From positions 1 to 64,000 of the forward strand of contig NZ_QNSE01000009.1 in assembly GCF_003315485.1 (NCBI RefSeq): a DNA stretch of 64,000 bases, given 5' to 3'. How positions within the stretch are numbered: the first letter of the stretch is position 1; each line of letters begins with the position of its first letter. The notes beneath the pieces are model-generated. The model searched no databases, was not told the DNA's origin, and worked only from the letters and a program-made list of their open reading frames with translations. A program made the position numbers and the translations under genes. Origin of the DNA: Marinomonas rhizomae (lineage in GTDB: Bacteria > Pseudomonadota > Gammaproteobacteria > Pseudomonadales > Marinomonadaceae). Shown here piece by piece: positions 1 to 8,935 of this stretch.

Positions 1-47
1 GCAAGTTTGGCTAATTTTAGCTTAAACGCTCTGTGGTATTTAGACAT

Positions 48-89
48 AAAAAGACCCCCAGTAATTGGATAGTCCAACTATTGGGGGTC
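48..89 (-). terminator. Rho-independent terminator of galU
   Basis: A 17-bp near-perfect stem (53-69 with 73-89, one G-U pair and one mismatch) has a 3-nt loop. Read on the minus strand it is followed by five T residues (52-48). It lies about 60 bp downstream of the galU stop codon, so it probably ends the galU transcript. Confidence 0.8.
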
Positions 90-149
90 ACTTCAGAATG
101 ACACTGGTTTTTTTTGCTCTATTTCGGTGCGTTTTTACCCTAGATAAAA

Positions 150-986
150 CTACGCTTCTGTAGGATCTTGGTAAATGTTTTTGTAGCAGTAGTTGGTTGC
201 TTCTACGAAGCCGTCAACACTACCACAGTCAAAACGTTTACCTTTGAATTTAAAAGCTAATACACAGCCTTCTTTTGCTTGTTGCAAGATAGCGTCGGTA
301 ATTTGAACTTCGCCGTTACGACCTGCTGGTGTATTGCGGATTTTGTCAAAAATATCTGGTGTTAGTATGTATCGACCAATGATAGCAAGATTCGATGGGG
401 CTTCTTCTTTGGAGGGCTTTTCCACCATGTCGGTCACACGGTAGAGTCCTTCCATCATGGATTCACCTTGGATAACACCGTACTTATGCACTTCGTCTTC
501 TGGGACTTCTTCAATCGCAACAATGGTGCAACGAAACTGGTTATAAAGTTTAACCATTTGCGCCATTACGCCATCCTCTTCCCCAAAGCAAAGGTCATCG
601 GCGAGTACTACACCAAAGGCTTCATCGCCAATGAGTGGCTCACCTGTTAGGATGGCATGTCCTAGGCCTAACATGTTGTTTTGACGAGTAAAAGAGAAGT
701 TTACATTGTCAATTAAGTAGCGAATGCCATCTAGGTATTTTTCTTTGTTAGAGCCTGCGATTTGATGCTCAAGTTCATAGCTGATATCAAAATGATCGGC
801 AATGGCACGTTTACCACGACCCGTTACGAAAGTCACATTGTCCAAACCCGCTTTAACCGCTTCTTCTACGCCGTATTGAACCAAAGGTTTGTTTACAATA
901 GGGAGCATTTCTTTTGGCATGGACTTAGTGGCTGGTAAAAAACGTGTGCCATAACCGGCAACAGGGAATAGACATTTGCGAATCAT
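150..986 (-). CDS. galU: UTP-glucose-1-phosphate uridylyltransferase
   Basis: This cytosolic enzyme makes UDP-glucose from UTP and glucose-1-phosphate, the precursor for UDP-glucuronate, LPS core sugars and other glycans. The 278-residue protein has the usual family length. The N-terminal nucleotide-binding signature is clear (FPVAGYGTRFLPATKSMPKEML, residues 7 to 28, with the GxGTRxLPxTK core), and the glucose-1-phosphate-contacting region VEKPS follows near residue 190. The ATG at 984-986 is the natural start. The gene is monocistronic here, with its own terminator downstream. Its product would feed Ugd, encoded at 39 kb in this window. Assignment rests on motif and length recognition and is very secure. 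Confidence 0.96.
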   Translation of the reverse strand: MIRKCLFPVAGYGTRFLPATKSMPKEMLPIVNKPLVQYGVEEAVKAGLDNVTFVTGRGKRAIADHFDISYELEHQIAGSNKEKYLDGIRYLIDNVNFSFTRQNNMLGLGHAILTGEPLIGDEAFGVVLADDLCFGEEDGVMAQMVKLYNQFRCTIVAIEEVPEDEVHKYGVIQGESMMEGLYRVTDMVEKPSKEEAPSNLAIIGRYILTPDIFDKIRNTPAGRNGEVQITDAILQQAKEGCVLAFKFKGKRFDCGSVDGFVEATNYCYKNIYQDPTEA

Positions 987-1072
987 AATTTTTCCTTAAA
1001 AATGGCTTTGTACTTTGTTAAGTGGCTGTCTAAGAAATACAACATAGCCAGCCTGTTTCGGTGATGCATCCA

Positions 1073-1951
1073 TTATAATGCATCTCGTGTGACATTCTTT
1101 ATCACCTTAGTTAACCGATCCAATACAGGTGAATTAAGTTTGTACCAATGCCAATAAAGAGGCAAGTCTAGCCGCTTGTTTGGCAGCAAGGATACCAGTT
1201 TCTTGCTTTTTATTTTCTGTTTAATTTGAATACTAGGAATTAAAGCACAGACTGTGCCACCCATTACTAGCTCAACAAAACCATGTGAAGATGGGTACCA
1301 ATGGCTGTGGCTAATATCCGTTTTTACTTTCAAACACTCATTCTGATATCGCCCCCAGAGTTCATCATGCTCGTCATAAATTAAAGAGGGAGATTTTAGT
1401 ACGGCTGCTGCACTAAGGTCACCTTTTAAATGTTCTTTAATAAAGCTTGGGGTAGCGACAAGCTCATAATGCATATTGCCGAGAAATATTGATTCACCGC
1501 CAGATACAGGTGTGCCAATTTGGCTAACGCATGCGACGACTTCGCCTGTTTGTAGTAAAGCGCGAGTTTTGGCTTGGTCAGCTGCTTTTATATGTAATTT
1601 GGTGGAGTTGGCAGCGGAAAACTGATCAACAACCTCGGTGAACCAAGTCGCAAGTACATCGTTGTTTACCGCAATATTTATTGGTTGCGTCGCCTGACCG
1701 CCTTGAATTGTTTCTTGCAGGCCTTCTTCAAGCATGGTGACTTTGTTGAAATGCGCTAGTAGTTGTTCGCCAAGTGGTGTGGCAATTACCGGTCTTGCTC
1801 GAATAAGCAAGGGGCGGCCGCATTCTTGTTCTAAGCGTTTAATGTTTTGTGACACTGCGGATTGCGTCAGGTGTAGGTATTCAGCAGCTTTATCAAAGCT
1901 TTGGAATTTCAAAACAGCATGTAGAGAGGATAGCGCTTTATAATCCAACAT
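1073..1951 (-). CDS. argP: LysR-family regulator ArgP
   Basis: This LysR-type transcription factor of 292 residues has an N-terminal winged helix-turn-helix (about residues 3-60, with the typical FDKAAEYLHLTQSAVSQNIKRLE helix) and a periplasmic-binding-like effector domain. It is divergent from a LysE/ArgO-type exporter, starting about 100 bp away. That is the arrangement of ArgP and argO in E. coli, where ArgP senses lysine and arginine and activates the exporter. The ArgP call therefore rests on family similarity plus this neighbourhood. The shared AT-rich intergenic region (1952-2052) should carry the ArgP site, though I could not delimit one with certainty. Confidence 0.85.
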   Translation of the reverse strand: MLDYKALSSLHAVLKFQSFDKAAEYLHLTQSAVSQNIKRLEQECGRPLLIRARPVIATPLGEQLLAHFNKVTMLEEGLQETIQGGQATQPINIAVNNDVLATWFTEVVDQFSAANSTKLHIKAADQAKTRALLQTGEVVACVSQIGTPVSGGESIFLGNMHYELVATPSFIKEHLKGDLSAAAVLKSPSLIYDEHDELWGRYQNECLKVKTDISHSHWYPSSHGFVELVMGGTVCALIPSIQIKQKIKSKKLVSLLPNKRLDLPLYWHWYKLNSPVLDRLTKVIKNVTRDAL

Positions 1952-2052
1952 AACTTAATCTAATATAACTTTAGTTTAATTGATTTAAATTTAATGTTTG
2001 TATCACGTAATATCAAGCCACTTTTTAGAAGATAGATTTATTGGAGACAGAA

Positions 2053-2661
2053 GTGCTGGCATTTGTGAGTGGAGCGATTACGGGAGGCGGTTTAATTGTT
2101 GCTGTTGGCGCACAGAATAGTTTTTTACTAGAGCAAGCTCTGAAGCGACATTATGCGTTTCCAATTGCTGTATTGTTTATTTTGAGTGATGCCATTTCCA
2201 TCGCGCTTGGGGCATTTGGTTTGGGGTTGATTGTGCAAAATCATGATTGGCTACTGTCGCTATCTCGTTGGGCTGGCGTAGCTTTTTTAGTGTGGTTTGC
2301 CTTGGGTAAATGGCGAGCGTCTTTTCAAGAAGAGCACTTGATACTGGAACAATATGGTAAGCGTCTCGCGTTATGGCCGCTGGTGGTGATGGGTTTTGCG
2401 GTGACTTGGCTTAACCCACATTTTTATTTAGACACCATGATTTTAATGGGTAGCTTGGCAAATCAATGGCAAGGGGCAAAATGGGAGTTTGTCTTTGGTG
2501 GCGTTTGTGCTTCTGTGTTGTGGTTTTTATCTTTGGCGCTGGTGGGAAAGCTCTGTGCAAAATGGTTAGGAAAGGCCGCGTTTTGGCGTTGGTTTAATCG
2601 TATTAATGCGATTTTGATTTGGAGTATTGCACTGAAAATCGCCACACAACCCTTGTTATAA
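2053..2661 (+). CDS. argO: LysE/ArgO-family amino acid exporter
   Basis: This inner-membrane exporter of the LysE superfamily probably expels arginine or lysine. It has about six hydrophobic segments and the family signature near the N-terminus (AVGAQNSFLLEQALKR) plus the internal TWLNPHFYLDT motif typical of ArgO. I chose the GTG at 2053 because a GGAG ribosome binding site lies six bases upstream (2043-2046), and the resulting start MLAFVSGAITGG aligns with the E. coli protein. An in-frame TTG at 2041 would add four residues but has no ribosome binding site. It is divergent from argP, its expected activator. Confidence 0.88.
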   Translation: MLAFVSGAITGGGLIVAVGAQNSFLLEQALKRHYAFPIAVLFILSDAISIALGAFGLGLIVQNHDWLLSLSRWAGVAFLVWFALGKWRASFQEEHLILEQYGKRLALWPLVVMGFAVTWLNPHFYLDTMILMGSLANQWQGAKWEFVFGGVCASVLWFLSLALVGKLCAKWLGKAAFWRWFNRINAILIWSIALKIATQPLL

Positions 2662-2681
2662 ATGAACAAGCGCTGTGTGGC
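2641..2681. terminator. Hairpin over the argO stop codon, possible bidirectional terminator
   Basis: GCCACACA (2641-2648) pairs perfectly with TGTGTGGC (2674-2681), and inside it CTTGTT (2652-2657) pairs with AACAAG (2665-2670). The nested hairpin contains the argO stop codon and lies between convergent genes. No proper T-run follows on either strand, so its role as a terminator is only likely. Confidence 0.45.
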
Positions 2682-2694
2682 TGTTTATGGACGG

Positions 2695-3978
2695 TTAAAG
2701 TTTTATTTCCACTTCGTGGCTTTTCTCTTCAACCGGTGTCGATGAGTCGGCTTCGACAAGCATTTCTGCTGTTGCTACAGAGGATACAGTAAGCGCAACT
2801 GGGATTTGATCGCCTTGCTCTTCGATAACCATAGCGGGCTGCTGATTTATTCTATAAAGAGCAAACAAGGCAACGGTAAGGTTAAGCCCTGCGACAAACC
2901 AGAATAAAGCGTCTATTCGTAATGTGTCCATTAAAGCTGCTGCAATGAGTGGCCCTAGCATACCGCCAATACCATTGAGTAAGATCATGCCACTACTGGC
3001 AGAGAGAATTTGCTCTGGGCGTAATTGGTCATTCATATGTGAGGAGGCTAGCGAATACATAGGGAAGGTAAACGCACCCACGGCAAACATACCAGTCATC
3101 ATCAATATTTGATTATTAACACTCCCACCGAGAGGCACAATGAAAGCCGCTAATGAGCCGACAACACCAACCCATAAAATAGTGACGCGACGATCCTGAC
3201 GGTCTGATAGCTTGCCTATTGGCCATTGCAGAAACATCCCTCCAACATAGCTTGCGCCAATGAAAAACGAAATTTCGGCAATGTTCATTCCAATACTTTT
3301 AGCATAGAGTGCCCCGAGCCCTAATAACGCACCTGAGGTAGCGCCAGCTATAGTGACACCGGTAACACCTAATGGTGCGGTTTTAATCAAGCCGAGAATA
3401 TTAAGCTTTTCAGGTATATTGATAGTGGGTGATGGTGTACGAACTAACAATAGCGGTACAACGGCCAGAGAAATTAGTACTGAAGTCAAAATGAACAAGC
3501 CGTAACCGCTAGGGGACGATAGGTTCAATAAGAACTGACTGATTGTTTGGCTGGCCCAGATTTCGATAATATAAATCGAAAATAAACGGCCACGAGTTTT
3601 GTTGGTCGCGATGTCGTTGAGCCAGCTTTCAGTAACAATAAATAGACCCGCGTAACATAAGCCAGTCCCCATCCGCATTAGCATCCAGAACCATGGGTTG
3701 ACCACTGCGGATTGCATTAAAATGGTAATAGATGCCAAAGACGCCACTGCGGCAAAAACCCGAATGTGACCTACATTCTTCACCCAGTTTGGTACCAGTA
3801 CGGAACCTAGAATAAAGCCAAGGTAATAGGCGGACATAATTAAACCTGTCGCTGTCGTATTGAATTCCTCTATAGAGGCTCGAATACCGATCAGAGAGCT
3901 TTGCAAGGCGCTTGCCATGGTGAGAACAGCAATACCTATGAGCAGACTCCAGATGGGAAACAGGGTTTGCTTTAACAT
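2695..3978 (-). CDS. MFS transporter, YcaD-like
   Basis: This 12-helix major facilitator superfamily carrier of 427 residues sits in the inner membrane. Hydrophobic segments run through to about residue 380, with the loop 2-3 type motif replaced by NWVKNVGHIRVF and a second-half loop carrying GKLSDRQDRR, typical of the superfamily. The overall pattern resembles the YcaD group, whose substrate is unknown. An unusual acidic, hydrophilic C-terminal tail of about 45 residues follows the last helix. An AAGGA ribosome binding site precedes the ATG. The upstream region contains a perfect 17-bp palindrome (4024-4040) that could be an operator. The substrate cannot be told from the sequence. Confidence 0.85.
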   Translation of the reverse strand: MLKQTLFPIWSLLIGIAVLTMASALQSSLIGIRASIEEFNTTATGLIMSAYYLGFILGSVLVPNWVKNVGHIRVFAAVASLASITILMQSAVVNPWFWMLMRMGTGLCYAGLFIVTESWLNDIATNKTRGRLFSIYIIEIWASQTISQFLLNLSSPSGYGLFILTSVLISLAVVPLLLVRTPSPTINIPEKLNILGLIKTAPLGVTGVTIAGATSGALLGLGALYAKSIGMNIAEISFFIGASYVGGMFLQWPIGKLSDRQDRRVTILWVGVVGSLAAFIVPLGGSVNNQILMMTGMFAVGAFTFPMYSLASSHMNDQLRPEQILSASSGMILLNGIGGMLGPLIAAALMDTLRIDALFWFVAGLNLTVALFALYRINQQPAMVIEEQGDQIPVALTVSSVATAEMLVEADSSTPVEEKSHEVEIKL

Positions 3979-4023
3979 TTAGTGTCCTTCCAGATTTTCT
4001 ATTTATCATACATAAAATTTGCC

Positions 4024-4040
4024 ATGATCAAATTGATCAT
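4024..4040. promoter_or_regulatory. Palindrome upstream of the MFS gene, candidate operator
   Basis: ATGATCAAATTGATCAT is a perfect inverted repeat (8-bp arms, one central base), ending 46 bp upstream of the MFS start codon. Read on the minus strand its right arm supplies TTGATC, 15 bp before a TATGAT, so it could overlap a promoter. The binding protein is unknown. Confidence 0.4.
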
Positions 4041-4205
4041 TATTTCGGCTGACTATACGGATTGCATTCCTGATTGCAATGACAAACAGACGATGAATTC
4101 GTATTTTTAATTCTAGAACATATCATTGCTTATAAATTGCGACGGTACGGATTGTGGCATGGCATTATTAGGCGAAAACTCCATGCTTTTTAAGGGGAGA
4201 ATATT

Positions 4206-4393
4206 TTGTTATCAGGCTTCGTTGGTTTAAACCAAATAGAGAAAAATATAAGTCTTTACGACAGCGTATAAAATGCAAATCTACCAAAAAGGGTAAGCGT
4301 AAGGTTAAAAGATTAGAGGAAAAAGGTGTATCAAAGTACATGCCTTCATCAACTCATGTTAACGGGCTAGGTGGCCGCAGAAGCTATCGTTAG
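4206..4393 (+). other. Candidate short basic peptide gene, start unclear
   Basis: A very good ribosome binding site (AAGGGGAG, 4192-4199) is followed at 4206 by a TTG that opens only a 21-codon frame, ending at 4271. The frame that overlaps it by two bases runs open from 4172 to a TAG at 4391-4393. It encodes a strikingly basic peptide of about 60 residues (for example KSTKKGKRKVKR) but has no ATG, GTG or TTG near the ribosome binding site. It may be a frameshifted gene, a gene with a non-standard start, or chance. I recognise no family. Confidence 0.25.
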
Positions 4394-4820
4394 TTTGTCT
4401 TTGTTGTGGTTAGGCGCTTAGGAAAACAGATTGCTAGGCTTGTTGTATAACCACTATTGTGGGTATGCATATGAGGTTTTATTTGGCCTATGGGATGCCA
4501 GCAAGCCATTTTAATTGGTTTTCTTGGATAAAATGTTAGGGACATCTCATAGGTTTAGCTACTAACTCGTTCTTTTTGATGACTTTGTCCTGCATTGCTC
4601 CTGTAATTATTTCTGGTTGGTTGTTATTTTTTGCCTTATTGTTGGACTGTTTGGTGATTGCGGTTTTCTTCTGTTCAAGGGAAGAGCACCGTGTCGTTAG
4701 ATATTTTCTCGCAAATCCGTTTAGGTGTGATAACAGAAGTGAATGTTTTGACATGATAACTTATGATTTTGTACAAGGTCTTAGGCATCAATATATGAAA
4801 AATATTTTAAGGATAAATGA

Positions 4821-5531
4821 ATGAAGATCGGTATTCTGGCTGCGGGTATTACCCCCGACCCTTTATTAGCGGAGTTTCCAACCTACGCTAATATGTTTGG
4901 CGAGCAGCTTGGAAAAATGCAAAAGGATTTTTCCTTTGTTACGTTTGACGTGCGTTTAGATGTGTTCCCAAATGATGTTGAAGAGTGTGATGCTTGGTTG
5001 ATTACCGGATCGAAAGATGATGCGTACTCTGATGAGCCTTGGATTTTACGTTTGTGTGATTTGATCAAAGAGATCGATCAAACTACACGTCCTTTAGTTG
5101 GTATTTGTTTCGGTCACCAAGTTATTGCTCGCGCCTTAGGTGGGCGTGTTGAAAAGTTCCAAGGCGGCTGGGGGATAGGTATTCATCAATATAATGTGTG
5201 CGAGATTTTACCTGTGTTGCCGGAAGCTAAAGTACTGTCCCTGTGTGCTTTCCATCAGGACCAGGTGGTTGAAAAGCCTGCTCGTGCGCGAGTTATTTTA
5301 CATTCAGAGTTCTGTGAAAATGCGGGGTTGCTTTATGACGATCATATTTTGACTTTTCAAGGTCATCCAGAATTTTCCAAAGTGTATGAAAAAGCCCTGA
5401 TCGATTTATACGATGGTAAGCAACTGACCCAAGAGCAGGCTAAGGCGGCTTTATATTCCCTTGAAAACTGCGATGTTCACTCTAATCAAATGATGTCATG
5501 GATTGGATCGTTCTTAAAACAAGCGTCTTAG
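4821..5531 (+). CDS. Class I glutamine amidotransferase-like protein
   Basis: This stand-alone GATase-1 domain protein of 236 residues belongs to the group annotated as GMP synthase-like amidotransferases. The nucleophile elbow GICFGHQVIA (catalytic Cys near residue 96) is present, and the His-Glu of the triad is in TFQGHPEF near residue 180. Members of this family hydrolyse glutamine or gamma-glutamyl compounds; without a fused synthetase domain the true substrate is unknown. The ATG at 4821 is the first one consistent with the family N-terminus (MKIGILAAG). It has no co-directional close neighbour, and the gap after it is gene-free. Confidence 0.85.
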   Translation: MKIGILAAGITPDPLLAEFPTYANMFGEQLGKMQKDFSFVTFDVRLDVFPNDVEECDAWLITGSKDDAYSDEPWILRLCDLIKEIDQTTRPLVGICFGHQVIARALGGRVEKFQGGWGIGIHQYNVCEILPVLPEAKVLSLCAFHQDQVVEKPARARVILHSEFCENAGLLYDDHILTFQGHPEFSKVYEKALIDLYDGKQLTQEQAKAALYSLENCDVHSNQMMSWIGSFLKQAS

Positions 5532-5881
5532 AAAAAGCTCTTTGTGCAACGGCTTTTATATTTTTTGAGAGTAATCGACCCGAGTATAGAGAAATATAAC
5601 CTTTTCGCCACTAACACCGGCTAACCCAGTAATCTTCTATGGGGAAATTTTTTGCTGTGATATGCGTAAAGACATGTATGTTTTATCGTTACAGCCTGTG
5701 GCGATAAATGTACTAATTTGAAGCAGTTAACTGAGGGGGAAGTTCTTGGATCGAAAGCATTTATTATTGAACGTAGTATGATGGATTAGATCTGAGTCCA
5801 GAGTTAAAACAAGAAAGGCCAGATACTTCCACCTGGCCTTTCTTGTTTATCTGTATTTTGATCTAGTTCTATCTAGTTTAA
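5532..5881. other. Gene-free interval between convergent genes
   Basis: This 350-bp stretch is AT-rich and carries no convincing gene. The only clear element is the perfect hairpin near its right end (5808-5847), described separately. Confidence 0.6.
5806..5847. terminator. Bidirectional terminator after choV
   Basis: AACAAGAAAGGCCAG (5808-5822) pairs perfectly over 15 bp with 5833-5847 around a 10-nt loop. On the minus strand the stem is followed by TTTT, so it can end the choline operon. Confidence 0.85.
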
Positions 5882-7072
5882 TTATGCGGCTTCTTCTTCG
5901 CGTCCAAAGTGTTTACCAAGTAGAGCATGATAAAAGTTATGGTCGTTGAGGATCCCGATACATTGGTCTGCTTCTTCCAATACCATGAAATGGTTGGAGT
6001 GGTAGCGGATCTCCACTGCATCACGCATTGCTAGATTAGCAGGCACAATAAAGACAGTGTTATCAGGTACGTTGGCAAGGATGGTTTCTGGTGTCCAGCG
6101 AGCTGTTGGAATGTCTCCTCTTGGTCCTTGAACAGAAACTAGTTTACCGTTTTCTAGTTTCATTTTTATGTCGTCATTGATAACAAGCAGGTCGTCCTGT
6201 ACTGCCAATTCAGCTACCGGAGTCATAAGCGAGCTGCCACACAGTACGTTCAGAGGATTGGTATGAGCAACGAATTTTTCTACGTACTCTGTCGCTGGGT
6301 TTAGGACGATTTGCTCAGGAGTGTCTTCCTGAATGATTCTAGCGGACTCCATGATAGCAATCTTTGAGCCAATCTTGAGCGCTTCATCTAAATCGTGACT
6401 AACGAAAATGATGGTTTTATTGAGACGCTGCTGTAGTTCTATTAACTCATCTTGCAGTTGTGAACGAATTAATGGATCTAGTGCAGAGAAAGGTTCATCC
6501 ATTAATAACACATCAGTGTCCATGGCAAAGGCTCTTGCTAAGCCTACGCGTTGGCGCATACCGCCTGATAGTTCGTCAGGTTTTTTATCCGCCCATTTGT
6601 CTAGACTGACCATCTTGAGTTGCTCATGGGCTTTTTTAAGGCGTTCAGCTTTTGGCATACCTTGCATTTCTAAACCAAAGGCCACATTTTCAAGGACGGT
6701 CAACCAGGGCATTAAGGCAAAGCTTTGGAAAACCATCGAGACGCGACGAGTACGCATGTGACGTAGTGTTGTGTCGTCGCATTTTGCCATGTCGACCATG
6801 TCGTCGCCGTCTCTTACCAGGCAGCGGCCGCGAGCGATTTTATTTAAGCCATTGACTGCGCGTAGTAAGGTAGATTTGCCTGATCCGGATAGTCCCATCA
6901 GTACGCAAATTTCACCTTCGTTTACTTCAATGTTGGCATTTTGTACGCCAACTACATCGCCAGTCATGCCAATAATTTGATCACGAGTATGGCCTTTGTC
7001 CATAAGAGGGAGTGTTTTTGCTTTATTGTCACCGAAGACAATGTCAACGTTTTCAATTGTTACAACAGACAT
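5882..7072 (-). CDS. choV: Choline ABC transporter, ATP-binding protein
   Basis: This is the ATPase of a ProV/OpuA-type quaternary amine importer, 396 residues, close to the length of E. coli ProV. Walker A (GLSGSGKST, about residues 59-67), the ABC signature (LSGGMRQRVGLARA) and Walker B with D-loop (LLMDEPFSALD) are all present. The C-terminal part retains a weak CBS-like segment (CIGILNDHNF). It starts three bases after the choW stop codon, so the two are translationally linked. With ChoX and ChoW it forms the ChoXWV choline importer known from rhizobia. The choline specificity is inherited from the ChoX call and the betI neighbour. Confidence 0.9.
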   Translation of the reverse strand: MSVVTIENVDIVFGDNKAKTLPLMDKGHTRDQIIGMTGDVVGVQNANIEVNEGEICVLMGLSGSGKSTLLRAVNGLNKIARGRCLVRDGDDMVDMAKCDDTTLRHMRTRRVSMVFQSFALMPWLTVLENVAFGLEMQGMPKAERLKKAHEQLKMVSLDKWADKKPDELSGGMRQRVGLARAFAMDTDVLLMDEPFSALDPLIRSQLQDELIELQQRLNKTIIFVSHDLDEALKIGSKIAIMESARIIQEDTPEQIVLNPATEYVEKFVAHTNPLNVLCGSSLMTPVAELAVQDDLLVINDDIKMKLENGKLVSVQGPRGDIPTARWTPETILANVPDNTVFIVPANLAMRDAVEIRYHSNHFMVLEEADQCIGILNDHNFYHALLGKHFGREEEAA

Positions 7073-7075
7073 AAA

Positions 7076-7921
7076 TTACCCCGCGTTCTTAGATGATGGC
7101 GACTTACAAATACGGTCTAACATGATGGCTACTAATACAATAGCGACACCCGCTTCAAATCCTTGGGAAATGTTTACCGTGTTTAGTGCTCTTATAACCG
7201 GTTTTCCTAAGCCATCCGCACCTACCAAGGCTGCGACCACTACCATGGATAAAGACAGCATAATACACTGTGTGACACCTGCCATGATGTTTGGCATAGC
7301 AGCAGGTAACTCTACTTTATAGAGCAGTTTTGATTTTGTACAGCCGAAGGCTAAGCCTGCTTCGATAAGTTCATTGGGTACTTTGCTGACGCCTAAGTAG
7401 GTCAAGCGAATTGGCGCTGCAATAGCAAAGATGATGGTCGAGATCAAGCCTGGAACGTAACCTAGGCCAAATAGAATAAGGGTTGGAATAAGGTAAACGA
7501 AGGTTGGAATAGTCTGCATCAAATCCAAAACAGGACGCAGCATGGTGTATAGCCAAGGTCGATGAGCGGCAGCAATGCCAATAGGAACACCAATTAAAAC
7601 ACTTATTGCTGTAGCAGAGACGACAAGTACAAGAGTTTGAATCGTTTCTACCCAGTAACCCATGTTGATGATTAGTAATAGAGACAAGGTAATAAAGATA
7701 AGCAAACCAATGCTACGATGAAGAAACCACACGCCAATTAAAACAATAGCAATAACAGCAAGCGGATGAATGGAATCAATGGCATCGACCATTGTCACTA
7801 TCATGGTTTCTAAGGTAATGGAAATCAGGTCAAAAAAACCGGAAGCCGCAGTAACCAGCCAATCGACAAAGTTTTCCATCCAAGCGCCAAGAGGGATTTT
7901 ATTATCCGTCAGCCAATTCAT
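7076..7921 (-). CDS. choW: Choline ABC transporter, permease protein
   Basis: This ProW-type inner-membrane permease has 281 residues and about six transmembrane helices. The cytoplasmic EAA-like coupling loop (LIEAGLAFGCTKSKLLYKVELPAAMP region, residues about 187-212) docks on the ATPase. It lies between choX (78 bp upstream) and choV (3 bp downstream) in one operon. It moves choline or betaine handed over by ChoX. Known family: OpuA/ProW permeases of osmoprotectant importers. No anomalies are seen. Confidence 0.9.
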   Translation of the reverse strand: MNWLTDNKIPLGAWMENFVDWLVTAASGFFDLISITLETMIVTMVDAIDSIHPLAVIAIVLIGVWFLHRSIGLLIFITLSLLLIINMGYWVETIQTLVLVVSATAISVLIGVPIGIAAAHRPWLYTMLRPVLDLMQTIPTFVYLIPTLILFGLGYVPGLISTIIFAIAAPIRLTYLGVSKVPNELIEAGLAFGCTKSKLLYKVELPAAMPNIMAGVTQCIMLSLSMVVVAALVGADGLGKPVIRALNTVNISQGFEAGVAIVLVAIMLDRICKSPSSKNAG

Positions 7922-7999
7922 ATATGTGTTCTCCCGAGAGTTCGATGATGCTTCCTTAACGAGGTGTCGTTAAGGAAGCAATAATGTGCAAGTGATGTT

Positions 8000-8935
8000 T
8001 TACAGACCTAGGTGTGATTTCACAGCGCTAAGGCCGTTACCACCAGATTTAGAGGTTACACCTTTAAGCCAAGCATCTAGAACTTCAGGGTTCGCTTTTA
8101 GCCACTCTTTTGCTGCAATATTAGGCTTTTTACCTTCGTCAAGAATGGCGCCCATGATTTGGTTTTCCATTGGCAAGGAGAACTTTAAGTTGGTAATGAG
8201 TTTACCTACGTTAGGGCATGCTTCGATATAGCCTTTACGGACGTTGGTGTTTACATCGGCACCACCGTAGTTAGGGCCGAAGTAATCGTCTCCGCCAGAG
8301 AGGTATTCCATTTCAAAGTTAGCATTCATTGGGTGTGGTGCCCAACCTAGGAAAGCAATCCATTTGTTACGGCGGGTATTGCGGCTCACTTGAGACAGCA
8401 TACCAGCTTCACTGGATTCGACTAACTGGAAGTTGCCAAGGTCAAAGGCGTTAGTATCAATCATATCTTGGATTATGCGGTTACCATCGTTGCCAGGTTC
8501 GATGCCGTAAATTCGACCAGCAAATTCTTTACGGTGTTTTGCGATATCTGAAAAGTCTGTGACACCAGCGTCAAATGCGTCTTTGCTAACCGCTAGCGTG
8601 TATTTTGCACCAACTAGATTTGGACCAAGATCTTCAACCGTGCCTGCTTTTAGGTAAGGTTCGATATCAGCCTGCATGGTAGGCATCCAGTTACCTAAAA
8701 AGACATCGATATCGCCATTTGCTAGCGAAGTGTAAGTAACTGGAACAGATAACAATTGTGTTTTGGTCTTGTAGCCTAAACCTTCGACGATTTCACTGGT
8801 TACTGCTGTGGTGGCAGTGATATCCGTCCAGCCTACATCTGAAAAGCGAACGGTAGAACAATCTGCGGCCATGGTGATGCCTGAAATACTTGCCATACTA
8901 ATGGCTATTGCGGTCTTTTTTGCCTTATTTAACAT
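8000..8935 (-). CDS. choX: Choline ABC transporter, periplasmic binding protein
   Basis: This periplasmic solute-binding protein has 311 residues. A cleavable signal peptide is clear (MLNKAKKTAIAISMASISG, cleavage after the ITMA-A region near residue 23). The mature start CSTVRFSDVGWTDITATTA is typical of ChoX, the high-affinity choline receptor of the OpuAC fold. Aromatic residues that could form the quaternary-amine cage are abundant (for example WMPTM and the FGPNYGG region). A purine-rich ribosome binding site precedes the ATG. The gene follows betI by 150 bp on the same strand and probably shares its control. Confidence 0.92.
   Translation of the reverse strand: MLNKAKKTAIAISMASISGITMAADCSTVRFSDVGWTDITATTAVTSEIVEGLGYKTKTQLLSVPVTYTSLANGDIDVFLGNWMPTMQADIEPYLKAGTVEDLGPNLVGAKYTLAVSKDAFDAGVTDFSDIAKHRKEFAGRIYGIEPGNDGNRIIQDMIDTNAFDLGNFQLVESSEAGMLSQVSRNTRRNKWIAFLGWAPHPMNANFEMEYLSGGDDYFGPNYGGADVNTNVRKGYIEACPNVGKLITNLKFSLPMENQIMGAILDEGKKPNIAAKEWLKANPEVLDAWLKGVTSKSGGNGLSAVKSHLGL

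Larger units (their letters stand above)
3979..4820. other. Long gene-poor interval
   Basis: This 842-bp stretch lies between the MFS carrier and the amidotransferase gene. It holds a perfect palindrome (4024-4040), a short basic open frame after a strong ribosome binding site (about 4206-4393), and a near-perfect 11-bp inverted repeat CCTATGGGATG / CATCTCATAGG (4487-4497 and 4543-4553). Two overlapping open frames at 4536-4824, one on each strand, lack ribosome binding sites and family features. I see no convincing full-length gene. Confidence 0.6.

Noticed and set aside
3629..4009. Open frame of 126 codons on the minus strand overlapping the MFS gene.
   Set aside because: It is an out-of-frame shadow of the carrier gene, whose transmembrane pattern and family motifs are clear in the other frame.
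4536..4754. Open frame of 72 codons on the minus strand in the same interval.
   Set aside because: It has no ribosome binding site and low-complexity content rich in Lys and Asn, and it overlaps the equally weak plus-strand frame.
4576..4824. Open frame of 82 codons on the plus strand with a hydrophobic N-terminal half, ending on the start of the amidotransferase gene.
   Set aside because: There is no ribosome binding site before its ATG, the second half has no family features, and an overlapping frame of similar quality lies on the other strand.
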